Positions 16,201 to 24,231 of a stretch of DNA of 64,000 bases are shown here, piece by piece; position 1 is the first letter of the stretch, and each line of letters opens with the position of its first letter. The stretch spans positions 62,001 through 126,000 of the forward strand of contig NZ_JANQBD010000005.1 of assembly GCF_024722015.1 (NCBI RefSeq), written 5' to 3'. Under the pieces are notes generated by a model. The model made no database searches, had not been told where the DNA came from, and worked only from the letters and a program-made list of their open reading frames with translations. The position numbers and the translations under genes were made by a program. This DNA comes from Paenibacillus radicis (ex Xue et al. 2023) (lineage in GTDB: Bacteria; Bacillota; Bacilli; Paenibacillales; NBRC-103111).

Positions 16201-19200
16201 TTATATCGGAATAGATGTTTCCTTTACTGCCGCTGCTAAAAATGCGGATTCCGTTACATTGTATTATAAAGGGACGGCAGACTCGACTTTTAACCCGATT
16301 ATTATGAGCTCGGCAGACGGTAAGAGCTACAATGGAAAAATACCGCAAGCAAGTATGCCAGCTGGTAAATTGTTATATTACATCGAAGCAAAAGGGAACG
16401 GAAAGACACTATCTTCCGGGGACTTTAACAATCCGATCAGCATTGATGTTGTAGAAGACAAAGACGGTCCTGCATATACGAATGCATCACCTGCAAATGG
16501 TGAAAGCGTTGATACAGGCCACCCTGTTATTTCTGTAGCTTTAGATGATCCTAACGGGGTAAACACGTCATCAGTCAGCATAAAAATCGATGGCAATGAT
16601 TTCACTTCAAAAGCGGCCATATCTGAAAAAGATATCAAGTTAGCTTTGACCTCAGACAATGATCTATCTGTAGGCGTTCATACAGTTGCTGTCTCAGCTA
16701 AAGATAAGCTTGGTAATTTATCCGCTTATTCCTGGAGCTTTGAAGTACTGCAAAGATTTATCGGAGGCAATCATTACAGGGGAACGACCCATAATCATAC
16801 CAATATTTCGCATGATGCGGATGGTGCGCCTGAAGACGCCTTAAAGGCAGCGGAGAAATATCAATATGACTGGTTTGCCTTTTCCGATCATTCCCATGAC
16901 ATTGATTCAAGTCTTGTAGGTAAAGATTCCGTAGATCATAACGGAATGAAAGAGCGTTCAGGCGGAGCGAATTGGCAGCTAACTAAAGATTTGGCCAATC
17001 GCTATACGAAAAACGGAAGCTTTGTAGTCTTTCCGGCATTTGAAATGACTTCAACAACATGGGGCCATTCCAATGTGTTTGGAACAAGTAATTTTATTGA
17101 TCGCGTAGAAGAAGGCGGAACCTACCAGGATCTCAAAAATTATTACAGCTGGGTTTTGACATATGACAACATCGTAGCTCAATTCAATCATCCTGCGATG
17201 TCTGCAAATGCATTTGCAAACTTTATTCCCTACGATAAAAAAGTGGACAAGCTGTTCACAATGCTTGAAGTAGGTAATGGTTCGGGCAAATACTCGTATG
17301 CGAATGCTCAGGATAAGTTTTTTAATGCGCTTGATTTAGGCTGGCACGTTGCTCCTACATACGGAGAGGACAACCATGACGCAACCTGGGGACAAACCAA
17401 AAACCGTACTGTAATTGTAGCTAACGACCTTAGTCAGGAATCCCTTCTTGATGCAATGAGAAAAATGCGCGTATACATGTCCGAAGATCCTAACTTCAAG
17501 CTGGATGTTTTGGCAAGCGGCTATTATATGGGTTCAACAGTGGATACCAAAACATTGGAATTTAATATAACCGGCAGTGACCCTGTATTGGAAGCTTCCT
17601 CAGATCCCAAATACAGCTATCTGAAAACAACCTCCAATGATAATATCTCGAAGGTTGAGTTGATCACGAATGGTGGAAGAGTCGTAGACAGCTATATTCC
17701 AACTTCCGATTCTACATCGTTTAATTGGAAACCGAGCTTTACCGTTTTGGGCGGTCAGCAATGGTTTGTTGTTAGAGTTACACAAAAAGACGGAGATCGC
17801 ATCTATTCTTCACCAATCTGGTCTCCAAACCAAGATCTAGCTGTACAAGTAAGCAATGTTGATGCAACCGAAGGAGCCATTATTGGTGGACTTCCTGCCG
17901 ACTTAAAAGCAGGAATCAGCAATCAAGGAAGCATTAATGTAAGTAATTTAGTTGCTCATTTTTATTACGACAGCATCGATTCCCAGCATTTCATAGGAGA
18001 TGCAACGATTGATTCGCTTCCGGCCAACACTTCTGGCTCAGCGAGTGTGAAGTGGTCAAATCCGGTCGTTGGAGAGCATAAGGTTATTATTGTGCTTGAG
18101 GCCAAAGACGGGCATGATCTTGGGAACAATAAATTTGAACAGCAATTTACGATTAAAGCGCCACTAGGTAAAATCATACTGATCGACGCTACCCATCAAA
18201 ATGAGAATACTACATTAGATGCCGGTTCGTATAAAGATAATTTGAAATTATTTACGGTTATGATGAGAAAGCAAGGGTATACAGTGCTTGAAAATACGGC
18301 ACAGATCACGGATCAAGTGTTAAGCAACGTGAACGTATTGATGGTTACGCATCCTGCTTCTGCCTACACGACGAATGAAGTTTCAACAATTAATAAGTTT
18401 ATATCTAACGGTGGGTCGCTATTGCTGACTGAAAAAAGTAATTTTGGCGGCTCCAATCAAAATGCAAACAGCTTATTGTCTGGAATAGGCTCTAGTATTC
18501 AAGTAAATAATGATGGCGTATTTGATGAAACAAAGGAGGGAAACTTCTGGAGCACTCCTTTGACATCCAATTTCTCTGTGCGGCTGCATCCGACACCGGT
18601 AAATAACAATTTAACGGATTTTGTTCCAACGATTGAATATTATAGTGGAGCAAGCTTGGCCGGAATTGGCGGGGCAGGAAATAAAGTTGCACTTAAGGAC
18701 AGCAGCTCCGTAACGGTTCTCGTAAGAGGGAACGAATCTACATTCCAGGATACGCCAAGTGTTAAGTCTGATGCGGTTCCTTACAATGTATTCACGGCTA
18801 ATGGGAAAAACGGTCCGCCCCTGGATTCAATAACCGGTGGAACGGCAATACCATTAATCGCTTCAGAAACAATTGGGAATAGTCGGATAATCGTTACTGG
18901 GATGAATATTTTCAATGATAAACAAATGGATGAGACGTACAATCCGAAGGGGAACGATCCTTTCGCGCTTAACGCAATCAATTGGTTATCTCATCTTGAA
19001 TCCAAGGTGCTCCCTATTGGTGAGGCTCGTACAAAGCCTGAGGGTACGGAAGCAATAATTCAAGGTAAAGTAACGACCACAGCGTTCTATGACGCCGTTT
19101 ATGTTCAGGATGAAACTGGCGGTATCATGGCATTTAACGAAGTGCCGGCCGGAAGCCTTGCAGTTGGGGACACCGTTCGGATATACGGGCACATTAAAAT

Positions 19201-21673
19201 ATTCGAGAATAATACAGAGCTGGAGTTTGATAAGTTTTCAAACAGTATTGTTAAACTCAACACATCTCCTGGAGCTCCGGTTGTTCCTAAAGCCGTCAGC
19301 ACACTGGAGGCATATGCTGAAGCTAATCAGGGCCAATTAGTTAAAGTCACTGGTAAGGTCACAGAGATACCGGATGGTAACTCTTATATTATTAACGATG
19401 GTTCAGGAGCTGTCCTGGTTTTTGCGGATGGATATATTATCAATCAAACCGGACCTATTCCGAAGCTCCAAAAGGGAGATACGCTTGAAGCGGTTGGTCT
19501 TACTGGTAAATATGCCGATGGCAAACGTGTTCGGGTGAGAGATACGAGGGAGCTAAAAGCATTATCGCTCTCTGGCCGAACAGCAGCAGAAGTAGCGGCA
19601 GAGATCACAGCCGTAGCGGCACCGGCGAAAGACGCGACAAGCATAACGCTGCCAAGCGTACCGGCGGGCTATACAATTGCGATCAAAACATCGAGCCATC
19701 CGGAAGTGATAGCAACGAATGGAACTATTGTGCCGCAAGGGACGGAGACGATTGTAAACCTCGTGTTTACAATCACGAGAACCTCGGACAACACGACAGC
19801 GGACACAGCCAGTCTTGCAGTCATCGTACCGGCGACTACAAACGTTAACTTAAAGTCGCTGCAATTAAGTGGTGCAACGATTAATTTCTCAAAGGACAAA
19901 TCGGAATATACGCTGAGTGTGGGAAATAACGTAAGCAGCGTAAGCGTTACGGCAGCCGCAGACGATTCAACCGCCATCCTGGAAATTAACGGGGATACGG
20001 CGAGCAGTAAAGAATTCAATCTGTCTGAAGGTTTAAACACAATTACGGTAAAAGTAACAGCAAAAGACGGAACAGCACGAAAAATATACACCTTGCTGAT
20101 TACAAGAGCGGTTTCTATAACAGTAACCAATACGCCAGTGCAAGTAACAACAGAGCCAGTAAGTTTAATCATTCCATCAGGGGTGACTAATGCCAAAGTA
20201 CAAGTCACACCTACTACAGTAGGAGATACTAAACAAGCTACTATGCCTTTGGTGGAAGCGAAGGAAACAACTTCAATAGGCGAGGTTAGCCTCTCCCTGC
20301 CTTCCGGAGTAACTATTTCCGCTCCCGCCGCTTGGGATGGAACGATTAAGCTGCCAGAGGTTCTGTCAAACAATAGTGTTGCTGCAACCAACGGAATTGT
20401 AAGTGCAGTAATCGAGGTCGGTGTACCGGAGCTAACATTAACTTTTGACAAAGCTGTAAGGCTGTTAATACCTAACCAAGCAGGAAAATCAGCCGGATTT
20501 GTTAGAGACGGAGTCATCGCACCAATTACTAACACGCTAACAGCGGATACTCAAGAAGAGGCTGACAGTAAACTTTCGGCTGGTGGAGAGGCGAAAATCG
20601 ATGTAGGCAACGACCTAGTAATTTGGACGAAGCATTTCACCAAATTTGTTAGCTATACCGAGTCCCAGCCTACTTCAAGCAGCGGCTCACATCGTGGGGG
20701 AGGAGCATCGGCTGTTAACACGGATATGATTTCTGCAGCTGTTGGCGGAACCATTATTAATAATGGAGTCAAGATTGCCATTCCGGCAGATGCAATCAAT
20801 TCCGACATTAAAGTGACCGTAGAGAAAGTAACTAACACGGCCGACCTAGCTACAGATGCAACCCTCAAGCTGGTAAGTGATATCTTTGAAATTAAGAAGG
20901 ACAAAGAGAATCCATTTACCAAAGCTATTTCGATCAGCTTGCCTTTCGATAAGACGAAGGTTGACACTGAAAAGTCAAAATTGTCGATTTATTGGCTCGA
21001 TGAAACAGAACGGAAATGGACTTCATTAGATAGTCCGCAAGTGGATATCGTTAATGGTGTAGTAACCGGTTCTGTAAATCACTTAACAAAATTCGCTGTT
21101 TTCTCAACCAACATTCAAGACGCATCAACATCAACACCAACTAAACCTGCTTCTTTGGATCTAACGGATATTAAAGGCCACTGGGCAGAGAATAGTATTC
21201 GTGAATTAATTAAGGCAGGCGCAATTGATGGATATCCAAACGGAACGTTCGGACCCGAAAGAAATATCACCCGTGCCGAATTTGCAGCAGCAATGGTAAA
21301 GGCTTTAGGCCTTAAGGAAAAGAGTGGGAAAATATTCGCGGATACCGCTAACCACTGGGCTAAAAAGTCAATTGAAACCGCCGCGGCCTATGAAATCATC
21401 TCGGGCTTTAGCGATAATTCCTTTGGACCAGATGATTTGATTACCCGTGAACAGATGGCTGCAATGGTTGTCCGCGCGGCTAAGCTGCCAATGATGACGA
21501 GTGGAACCAAATTTACAGACAGCTCGGACATTTCAGAGTGGGCCAAACTGGAAGTGGACGCTGCAGCAGCCAATGGTACAGTGAATGGGTATGCAAATGG
21601 AACATTCAAACCAAAAGCAAATGCAACGCGCGCTGAAGCTGTAACCGTCATTTTAAAAGCAATAAAGAAATAA
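13214..21673 (+). CDS. Giant SLH-anchored surface protein with PHP phosphoesterase domain
   Basis: About 2,819 residues. A signal peptide ends near VFAAPEI (residue 36). Order: N-terminal beta domain (about 37-215); three Ig-like repeats with VKVYLADN/AGT-type cores (about 220-475); lamin-tail-like domain (476-665); another repeat; OB-like domain (781-985); an Ig-like stretch; a PHP/CehA-type metallophosphoesterase (about 1186-1430); a ThuA/DUF4350-like alpha/beta domain (1653-1925); two OB-like units (1930-2115); cadherin-like sandwich (2211-2299); Gly/Ser/His linker (near 2490); ZU5-like domain (2500-2640); three SLH repeats (2648-2819) that bind cell-wall pyruvylated polymer. PHP metal ligands are visible: H1193, H1195, D1225-H1226, E1277, H1326, D1386/H1388. 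OB, lamin-tail and PHP parts together suggest an extracellular phosphodiesterase or nuclease (inference). The ATG at 13214 with GGAGGTG is preferred over one 54 bases upstream, which lies in the hairpin. Confidence 0.85.
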   Translation: MFGLINKNKRWYSLALIVMMLVTMILPNAGVQKVFAAPEIVAGWTFSTAATSPVAIAATSGTNANLTNALFTVSGERGVSYTASDATVYTSGWQTVGGYWQAQLSTKGYSQLTLTSKHFGTGTGPKDFKIQYSTDGTTFNDVPNGSYVNTATITAGPDNLALPSEVNDKPTVYIRWLNYTTNPISSGTATGSGGNSRIAGIVINGVKMGQSQSAAPNANKISFNTLTNVSSVSGAVYGGANVKVYLADNSVAGTGAADTNGAFNITINNPNSERKVYITSLESGKTESSKVSVDFGAIPKTNNPDASKITLFDDYTTLKGAPGAVYGLAAVKVYLPDNTLAGTTNALSDGSFNLTIGNTAHSTSVLVSAMASGNDESDKVTVSIQKTLKPDASKIAFTKSTSVTGSAGAAANNAQISVYFDDNTVAGTTAATANGSFNLTITNPGGKNAVYVTSKETGKIESDKTTVNVSVPGASYSPGDVVLSQLYVNGGNGGAFYKTKFFELYNTTNQDINFNNEWALIYTSATGTSFGAGSKLNGTIKAHGYFLVAGSTGGTGANLPVTADLTTTINPSGSTGGIFALANSITGLSSQDDSKAIDIVAFGNGTTTSFATKTDHWGSPIYNTGIGGGTLLRRTNTGSDPRIAFGLGNGWFTKDPSKDFVINAPSSPSQPDEVIIHNSKFMTSPDSTLITFTQASGTASVSGAANAVPASATVKVYLYNGETVSSVQQATAAANGSFSLSFSNPGNNQSIYVTHTDSTEPTPVESKYSRVNVTGYPNAVTPIDQLRINDVNGFPLNLGYAATIEGVATSNNNALGAEKTHFYIQDATGGINIIDGKAPVTAIQAGNKFKIDGHVVFTAGTTRFVPTTITHVGPDQTPAPQLISLNSMNSYATAEPLEGKLVTISGTVTNIPSSGPDYDISITDDAGNLSIVRILGTSGIDVSNGAIEQGGTYAFTGIVGQSKNSSPFKSGYYVLPRSASDVKGELQFTHTPLVKAYIGIDVSFTAAAKNADSVTLYYKGTADSTFNPIIMSSADGKSYNGKIPQASMPAGKLLYYIEAKGNGKTLSSGDFNNPISIDVVEDKDGPAYTNASPANGESVDTGHPVISVALDDPNGVNTSSVSIKIDGNDFTSKAAISEKDIKLALTSDNDLSVGVHTVAVSAKDKLGNLSAYSWSFEVLQRFIGGNHYRGTTHNHTNISHDADGAPEDALKAAEKYQYDWFAFSDHSHDIDSSLVGKDSVDHNGMKERSGGANWQLTKDLANRYTKNGSFVVFPAFEMTSTTWGHSNVFGTSNFIDRVEEGGTYQDLKNYYSWVLTYDNIVAQFNHPAMSANAFANFIPYDKKVDKLFTMLEVGNGSGKYSYANAQDKFFNALDLGWHVAPTYGEDNHDATWGQTKNRTVIVANDLSQESLLDAMRKMRVYMSEDPNFKLDVLASGYYMGSTVDTKTLEFNITGSDPVLEASSDPKYSYLKTTSNDNISKVELITNGGRVVDSYIPTSDSTSFNWKPSFTVLGGQQWFVVRVTQKDGDRIYSSPIWSPNQDLAVQVSNVDATEGAIIGGLPADLKAGISNQGSINVSNLVAHFYYDSIDSQHFIGDATIDSLPANTSGSASVKWSNPVVGEHKVIIVLEAKDGHDLGNNKFEQQFTIKAPLGKIILIDATHQNENTTLDAGSYKDNLKLFTVMMRKQGYTVLENTAQITDQVLSNVNVLMVTHPASAYTTNEVSTINKFISNGGSLLLTEKSNFGGSNQNANSLLSGIGSSIQVNNDGVFDETKEGNFWSTPLTSNFSVRLHPTPVNNNLTDFVPTIEYYSGASLAGIGGAGNKVALKDSSSVTVLVRGNESTFQDTPSVKSDAVPYNVFTANGKNGPPLDSITGGTAIPLIASETIGNSRIIVTGMNIFNDKQMDETYNPKGNDPFALNAINWLSHLESKVLPIGEARTKPEGTEAIIQGKVTTTAFYDAVYVQDETGGIMAFNEVPAGSLAVGDTVRIYGHIKIFENNTELEFDKFSNSIVKLNTSPGAPVVPKAVSTLEAYAEANQGQLVKVTGKVTEIPDGNSYIINDGSGAVLVFADGYIINQTGPIPKLQKGDTLEAVGLTGKYADGKRVRVRDTRELKALSLSGRTAAEVAAEITAVAAPAKDATSITLPSVPAGYTIAIKTSSHPEVIATNGTIVPQGTETIVNLVFTITRTSDNTTADTASLAVIVPATTNVNLKSLQLSGATINFSKDKSEYTLSVGNNVSSVSVTAAADDSTAILEINGDTASSKEFNLSEGLNTITVKVTAKDGTARKIYTLLITRAVSITVTNTPVQVTTEPVSLIIPSGVTNAKVQVTPTTVGDTKQATMPLVEAKETTSIGEVSLSLPSGVTISAPAAWDGTIKLPEVLSNNSVAATNGIVSAVIEVGVPELTLTFDKAVRLLIPNQAGKSAGFVRDGVIAPITNTLTADTQEEADSKLSAGGEAKIDVGNDLVIWTKHFTKFVSYTESQPTSSSGSHRGGGASAVNTDMISAAVGGTIINNGVKIAIPADAINSDIKVTVEKVTNTADLATDATLKLVSDIFEIKKDKENPFTKAISISLPFDKTKVDTEKSKLSIYWLDETERKWTSLDSPQVDIVNGVVTGSVNHLTKFAVFSTNIQDASTSTPTKPASLDLTDIKGHWAENSIRELIKAGAIDGYPNGTFGPERNITRAEFAAAMVKALGLKEKSGKIFADTANHWAKKSIETAAAYEIISGFSDNSFGPDDLITREQMAAMVVRAAKLPMMTSGTKFTDSSDISEWAKLEVDAAAANGTVNGYANGTFKPKANATRAEAVTVILKAIKK

Positions 21674-21742
21674 ACAGATTTCATAAGTTGATAGCTGTCC
21701 CAAAAGAATAGATTCAGACAAACTAAAAGTTCCACAAATTGT

Positions 21743-21793
21743 AAAAAAAGAACCTTAATCACCATTGTAAAACGGGGATTAAGGTTCTTTTTT
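21743..21793. terminator. Bidirectional intrinsic terminator between convergent genes
   Basis: AAAAAAGAACCTTAATC and GATTAAGGTTCTTTTTT form a perfect stem around a 16-base loop. A-run and T-run flank it, so it can end both the giant gene (+) and the small oxidase-like gene (-). Confidence 0.92.
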
Positions 21794-21812
21794 GGCTAAA
21801 TAGGTCTGGGTT

Positions 21813-22220
21813 TTACAAGGATGCTGTTTTGTTAGGGGTCATGTTTTGATCTTTGGCTTCACTGACATTCTTTAACACGTTAATGGTAAACAGGACTACA
21901 GCAATAGCGGTCAAAGTCCCGCCCATCGCAACTACAGGCTCCGCGGCTTCCACTCCATTAAGAAGGAACACAAGCCCGATCATCATTATCGGCAATCCGA
22001 TATTGTGCAGCCAGAAATGGATTTTTCCCAGTATGGAAGAGGCAGCCTTCGGAAATACATGGTACACAAAACCCGCTAATGCAAGTGAAACCCAGCCAAC
22101 CAAATTGATATGGGCATGTACAGAAGCGAATTGAAATTGGTGCGTGATGGACATAAACATTCCAAAAAACACACCTACAACAAAATAAACAGAAGCAATT
22201 TTTATTAACTTAGCACCCAT
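21813..22220 (-). CDS. Small heme-copper oxidase subunit I-like membrane protein
   Basis: A protein of 135 residues with four membrane helices. The motif VHAHINLVGWVSLALAGFVYHVFP is typical of single-domain proteins related to cytochrome oxidase/NO reductase subunit I. In those proteins the histidines may bind heme, but the length is a quarter of a true subunit I (about 450-600 residues). The ATG at 22220 has GAGGAG (22228-22233); the upstream ATG at 22238 would lie before the ribosome binding site and adds six residues. It stands alone, with no other respiratory gene nearby. Function unknown; a heme or redox sensing/scavenging role is speculation. Confidence 0.7.
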   Translation of the reverse strand: MGAKLIKIASVYFVVGVFFGMFMSITHQFQFASVHAHINLVGWVSLALAGFVYHVFPKAASSILGKIHFWLHNIGLPIMMIGLVFLLNGVEAAEPVVAMGGTLTAIAVVLFTINVLKNVSEAKDQNMTPNKTASL

Positions 22221-22602
22221 AAGACAACTCCTCTTCAAGTATTTAACAAAATTCGATCCAGATTAGAGAACCCCTCAGCCCTCTTAATTATGGGCAATAC
22301 CCTGGTGGAACCAAAAGAGTCTTAGCTCCTGCATTTTACATGACCAAGTAATGAACATCTATGATCGGGTCATCTTGGGTTGCGCTTATCCGCTTCGACA
22401 AGGGGTACTTTTCTGGATCCTGTACATATCGCAGGGAAGGCTTCAACAATTGAGTAAGGGCTCGATATTACCATTCGTTATTTCACTAAAAATGCAAGTG
22501 TCGCCTATAGAAAGGATAAATTCGACCTATAAACGATATGCAAACTTCCTTTAAACTTGTACCCATGAGTAGTGAAATGGATTAATAAAGGAGCATATTC
22601 GA
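22221..22602. other. Intergenic region, 382 bases, no gene recognised
   Basis: The divergent gap between the oxidase-like gene and the GH29 gene. It must hold promoters for both directions. I see no clear -35/-10 pair, no cre match, no terminator, and no convincing coding frame. Confidence 0.5.
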
Positions 22603-23907
22603 ATGACATTTGAGGTTGAGCCGACGGAAGGAAATAGTGAATGGTTTACTAATGACCGTTTCGGTTTGTTTATCCATTGGGGACTATATTCATTGGCTGC
22701 CAGACATGAATGGCTGCAGTCACGGGAGAAATTAAGCGGGGAGAAGTATAGCAGCAAATATTTTAACCGGTTTGATCCGGATTTATATGACCCTGAGCTG
22801 TGGGCGCAGCTAGCAGCTGATGCAGGCATGAAATATTTCGTGGTAACGACCAAACATCATGAAGGCTTTTGCTTGTGGGACAGTAAGCTTACCGATTACA
22901 AAGCGACCAAGTCGCCTGCCGGGCGCGACGTTCTGAGACCGATGATTGATGCATTTAGAAGCAGGGATATGAAGGTCGGATTGTACTATTCCTTGATTGA
23001 CTGGCATCATAAGCACTATACCGTTGATACCAAGCATCCGCTCCGTCTTGATCCGGAATTTATAGCTGGAAGCAAAGAACTGGATTTCTCAATTTATCGC
23101 GATTATTTATACGGTCAAACGAAAGAGCTAATGACGGAGTTCGGCAAAATAGACCTGATGTTTTATGATTTTTCATTTCCTTCGGAGAATGGATTGCCCG
23201 GTAAAGGCAAGGAGGATTGGGGCAGTGAAGAATTAATTCGTTTGATCCGGTCCAGGCAGCCGGGCATTTTACTGAATGATCGCCTCCAGGTTGGAGGAGA
23301 TATAACAACGCCGGAGCAGTATATGCCTACCAAGTGGGTTCAGGTGAACGGCAAGCGCGTCGTATGGGAAACCTGCCATACCTTCAGCGGTTCATGGGGC
23401 TACCATCGAGAAGAGGAAACATGGAAAAGCGTGGACGTCTTAGTCAAAATGCTGATAGATGCAGTGAGCCGCGGGGGGAATCTGCTGTTGAACGTTGGTC
23501 CTACCGGGCGTGGTGAGTTTGATGAACGGGCCATAGACAGGTTAAAAGGAATTGGCGAATGGATGAAACGGCATAGCCGCTCGATTTATGGATGCACGCA
23601 GGCACCTGATACCTTGGAGTGCCCTCAAGATTGCCGCTTGACGTATAACCCGCAAACAAATCGTATGTACGTGCATGTGTACAGCTGGCCATTCAAAAAT
23701 ATTCAGCTTCACGGCTTGGCGGGCAAGGTCGAATATGCCCAGTTGCTGAACGATGCTTCCGAAATTAGGTTCAAGCAAGGCTTTGTGGCAAGCGGTATAG
23801 ATAACGGAGCCTTCAAGGAAGGCAGGGACGAGAATACACTCGTATTGTCTCTGCCTGTTAAGAAGCCGAATGTGACCGTTCCGGTAATTGAATTGTTTTT
23901 AAAATAA
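22603..23907 (+). CDS. GH29 alpha-L-fucosidase
   Basis: A protein of 434 residues with no signal peptide, so cytoplasmic. GH29 hallmarks are in order: FGLFIHWGLYSLAARHEW (near residue 24), YFVVTTKHHEGFCLWDS (HHEGF block, about 82-98), KVGLYYSLIDWHH (about 126-138), KIDLMFYDFSFP, whose aspartate is the probable nucleophile, and GNLLLNVGPTGRGEFDE. The enzyme is a retaining exo-fucosidase. The missing C-terminal beta-sandwich is only partly represented, as in the shorter bacterial members. The ATG follows AAAGGAG. First of the block A genes, whose other members include GH95 and propeller enzymes. Confidence 0.93.
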   Translation: MTFEVEPTEGNSEWFTNDRFGLFIHWGLYSLAARHEWLQSREKLSGEKYSSKYFNRFDPDLYDPELWAQLAADAGMKYFVVTTKHHEGFCLWDSKLTDYKATKSPAGRDVLRPMIDAFRSRDMKVGLYYSLIDWHHKHYTVDTKHPLRLDPEFIAGSKELDFSIYRDYLYGQTKELMTEFGKIDLMFYDFSFPSENGLPGKGKEDWGSEELIRLIRSRQPGILLNDRLQVGGDITTPEQYMPTKWVQVNGKRVVWETCHTFSGSWGYHREEETWKSVDVLVKMLIDAVSRGGNLLLNVGPTGRGEFDERAIDRLKGIGEWMKRHSRSIYGCTQAPDTLECPQDCRLTYNPQTNRMYVHVYSWPFKNIQLHGLAGKVEYAQLLNDASEIRFKQGFVASGIDNGAFKEGRDENTLVLSLPVKKPNVTVPVIELFLK

Positions 23908-24231
23908 ATGAACTTAAGAGTCTATGGGACGATAGACTTTCGTGAATATTTATTCATATGGTTATGGAGGGATAAGGGAATGGTACGGAAAGTTTACGGC
24001 CGCCTTTGAAATTAAGTTGTTACCGCAAGCTATATTAAAGACAACTTAAATTTCCCGGGGTCCCCGCAAAGTATTCGGAATCCTCTCCAACGCATAATCT
24101 TCACTTTGTGGGGTAGAGTAGCGGTGGAGTAGCATCCCTTTTCTGTAATAACCAATATGGTGGATAGATATTCACGAGCTTGCTTTCATCTGAATAGACT
24201 CCTAAGTCTGGCCAGGGAGGATTATGCAATT
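23908..24231 (+). other. Intergenic region with a small hairpin
   Basis: AGTCTAT/ATAGACT (23919-23938) makes a 7-base stem with a 6-base loop just after the GH29 gene, but with only a short T run, so it is a weak terminator at best. The remaining bases show no recognisable gene. A promoter for the next gene may lie here; I could not identify it. Confidence 0.4.

Noticed and set aside
19669..20535. 288-codon open frame on the minus strand
   Set aside because: It is antisense to the giant surface-protein gene, where low-complexity Ala/Thr/Val-rich coding leaves the other strand open. No ribosome binding site and no recognisable protein.
22239..22602. Remnant coding frame (67 codons at 22351-22554) before the GH29 gene
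   Set aside because: No ribosome binding site, no recognisable similarity, and ordinary intergenic composition.
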